A stretch of 7,798 nt of DNA, taken from Desulfuromusa sp. (GTDB taxonomy: Bacteria > Desulfobacterota > Desulfuromonadia > Desulfuromonadales > Geopsychrobacteraceae). Below the pieces are notes generated by a model. That model had not been told where the DNA came from. It did no database searches and worked only from the letters and a program-made list of their open reading frames with translations. The stretch is from NCBI GenBank assembly GCA_030590745.1, contig JAUVCS010000037.1, positions 1-7,798 on the forward strand. Direction: 5' to 3'. A program made the translations under genes and the position numbers. Below, piece by piece: positions 7,671-7,798 of this stretch (the stretch's first letter is position 1; each line of letters opens with the position of its first letter).

Positions 7671-7798
7671 TGATGTCCCGATCCCGACGTGTTTTCCTTC
7701 TTGATGTGGTTTGGCAGCGATTACGCCATAACCGTATGGCTCTGGTTGGTGGCTTGATTGTTCTGGTTATGTCTCTGATGGCAGCTGCTGCTTCATTC
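7670..7798 (+). CDS. dppC: DppC-type ABC transporter permease, 5' end only
   Basis: The first 43 codons, cut by the right edge. The ATG at 7670 overlaps the preceding TGA (TGATG), and a second ATG follows directly, so either could be used. The translated start shows a basic N-terminal tail (RSRR), then WQRLRHNRMALVGG followed by a long hydrophobic helix (LIVLVMSLMAAAA). This W-x-R-L-x-x-N-R-x-A-x-x-G pattern is the usual N-terminus of the second permease (DppC/OppC) of peptide importers. With the DppB-type protein it would form the membrane channel. The ATPase genes usually follow and are outside the window. Confidence 0.85.
   Translation, partial: MMSRSRRVFLLDVVWQRLRHNRMALVGGLIVLVMSLMAAAASF

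Overview
The window looks like a chromosomal stretch of a Gram-negative bacterium. Three consecutive lipoproteins with lipoboxes, a periplasmic-type peptide-binding protein and a transporter/histidine-kinase fusion of the CbrA type support this. Base composition is moderate (mid-40s % G+C by eye). The mix of a TPR lipoprotein, a LolA/LolB-like lipoprotein and a free-standing GspE/PilB N-terminal (MshEN) domain is reminiscent of Desulfuromonadales (the Geobacter/Desulfuromonas/Pelobacter group). That placement is inference from gene types, not from an alignment.

Layout. On the minus strand, from 1583 to the left edge, lie two overlapping genes. The first encodes an 83-residue two-helix membrane protein. 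The second is the N-terminal 445 codons of a sodium:solute symporter-like (SSF) protein that runs off the window. Its sequence motifs match the SSF module of CbrA-like sensor histidine kinases, so the kinase part is expected beyond base 1. A roughly 270-base A+T-rich divergent intergenic region (1584-1854) follows. It carries a 14-bp perfect palindrome and an inverted repeat.

On the plus strand, from about 1855 to the right edge, six genes run in one tight operon: a TPR lipoprotein, a LolA/LolB-like lipoprotein, a family-5 (DppA/OppA-like) solute-binding lipoprotein, a DppB-type permease, a stand-alone MshEN-domain protein, and the start of a DppC-type permease cut by the right edge. Gaps are at most 30 bases, and several stop/start codons overlap. 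The two ABC ATPases needed to energise the transporter are not in the window and are expected downstream of dppC.

How the genes may work together. The binding protein and the two permeases form a dipeptide/oligopeptide-type importer. The most unusual point is the MshEN-domain gene inserted between dppB and dppC. This fold binds cyclic-di-GMP in some type II secretion and type IV pilus ATPases, so a nucleotide-controlled role near the transporter is possible but unproven. The two outer-membrane-type lipoproteins at the head of the operon have no clear mechanistic link to peptide uptake. No RNA genes, mobile elements, CRISPR arrays or convincing terminators were seen.
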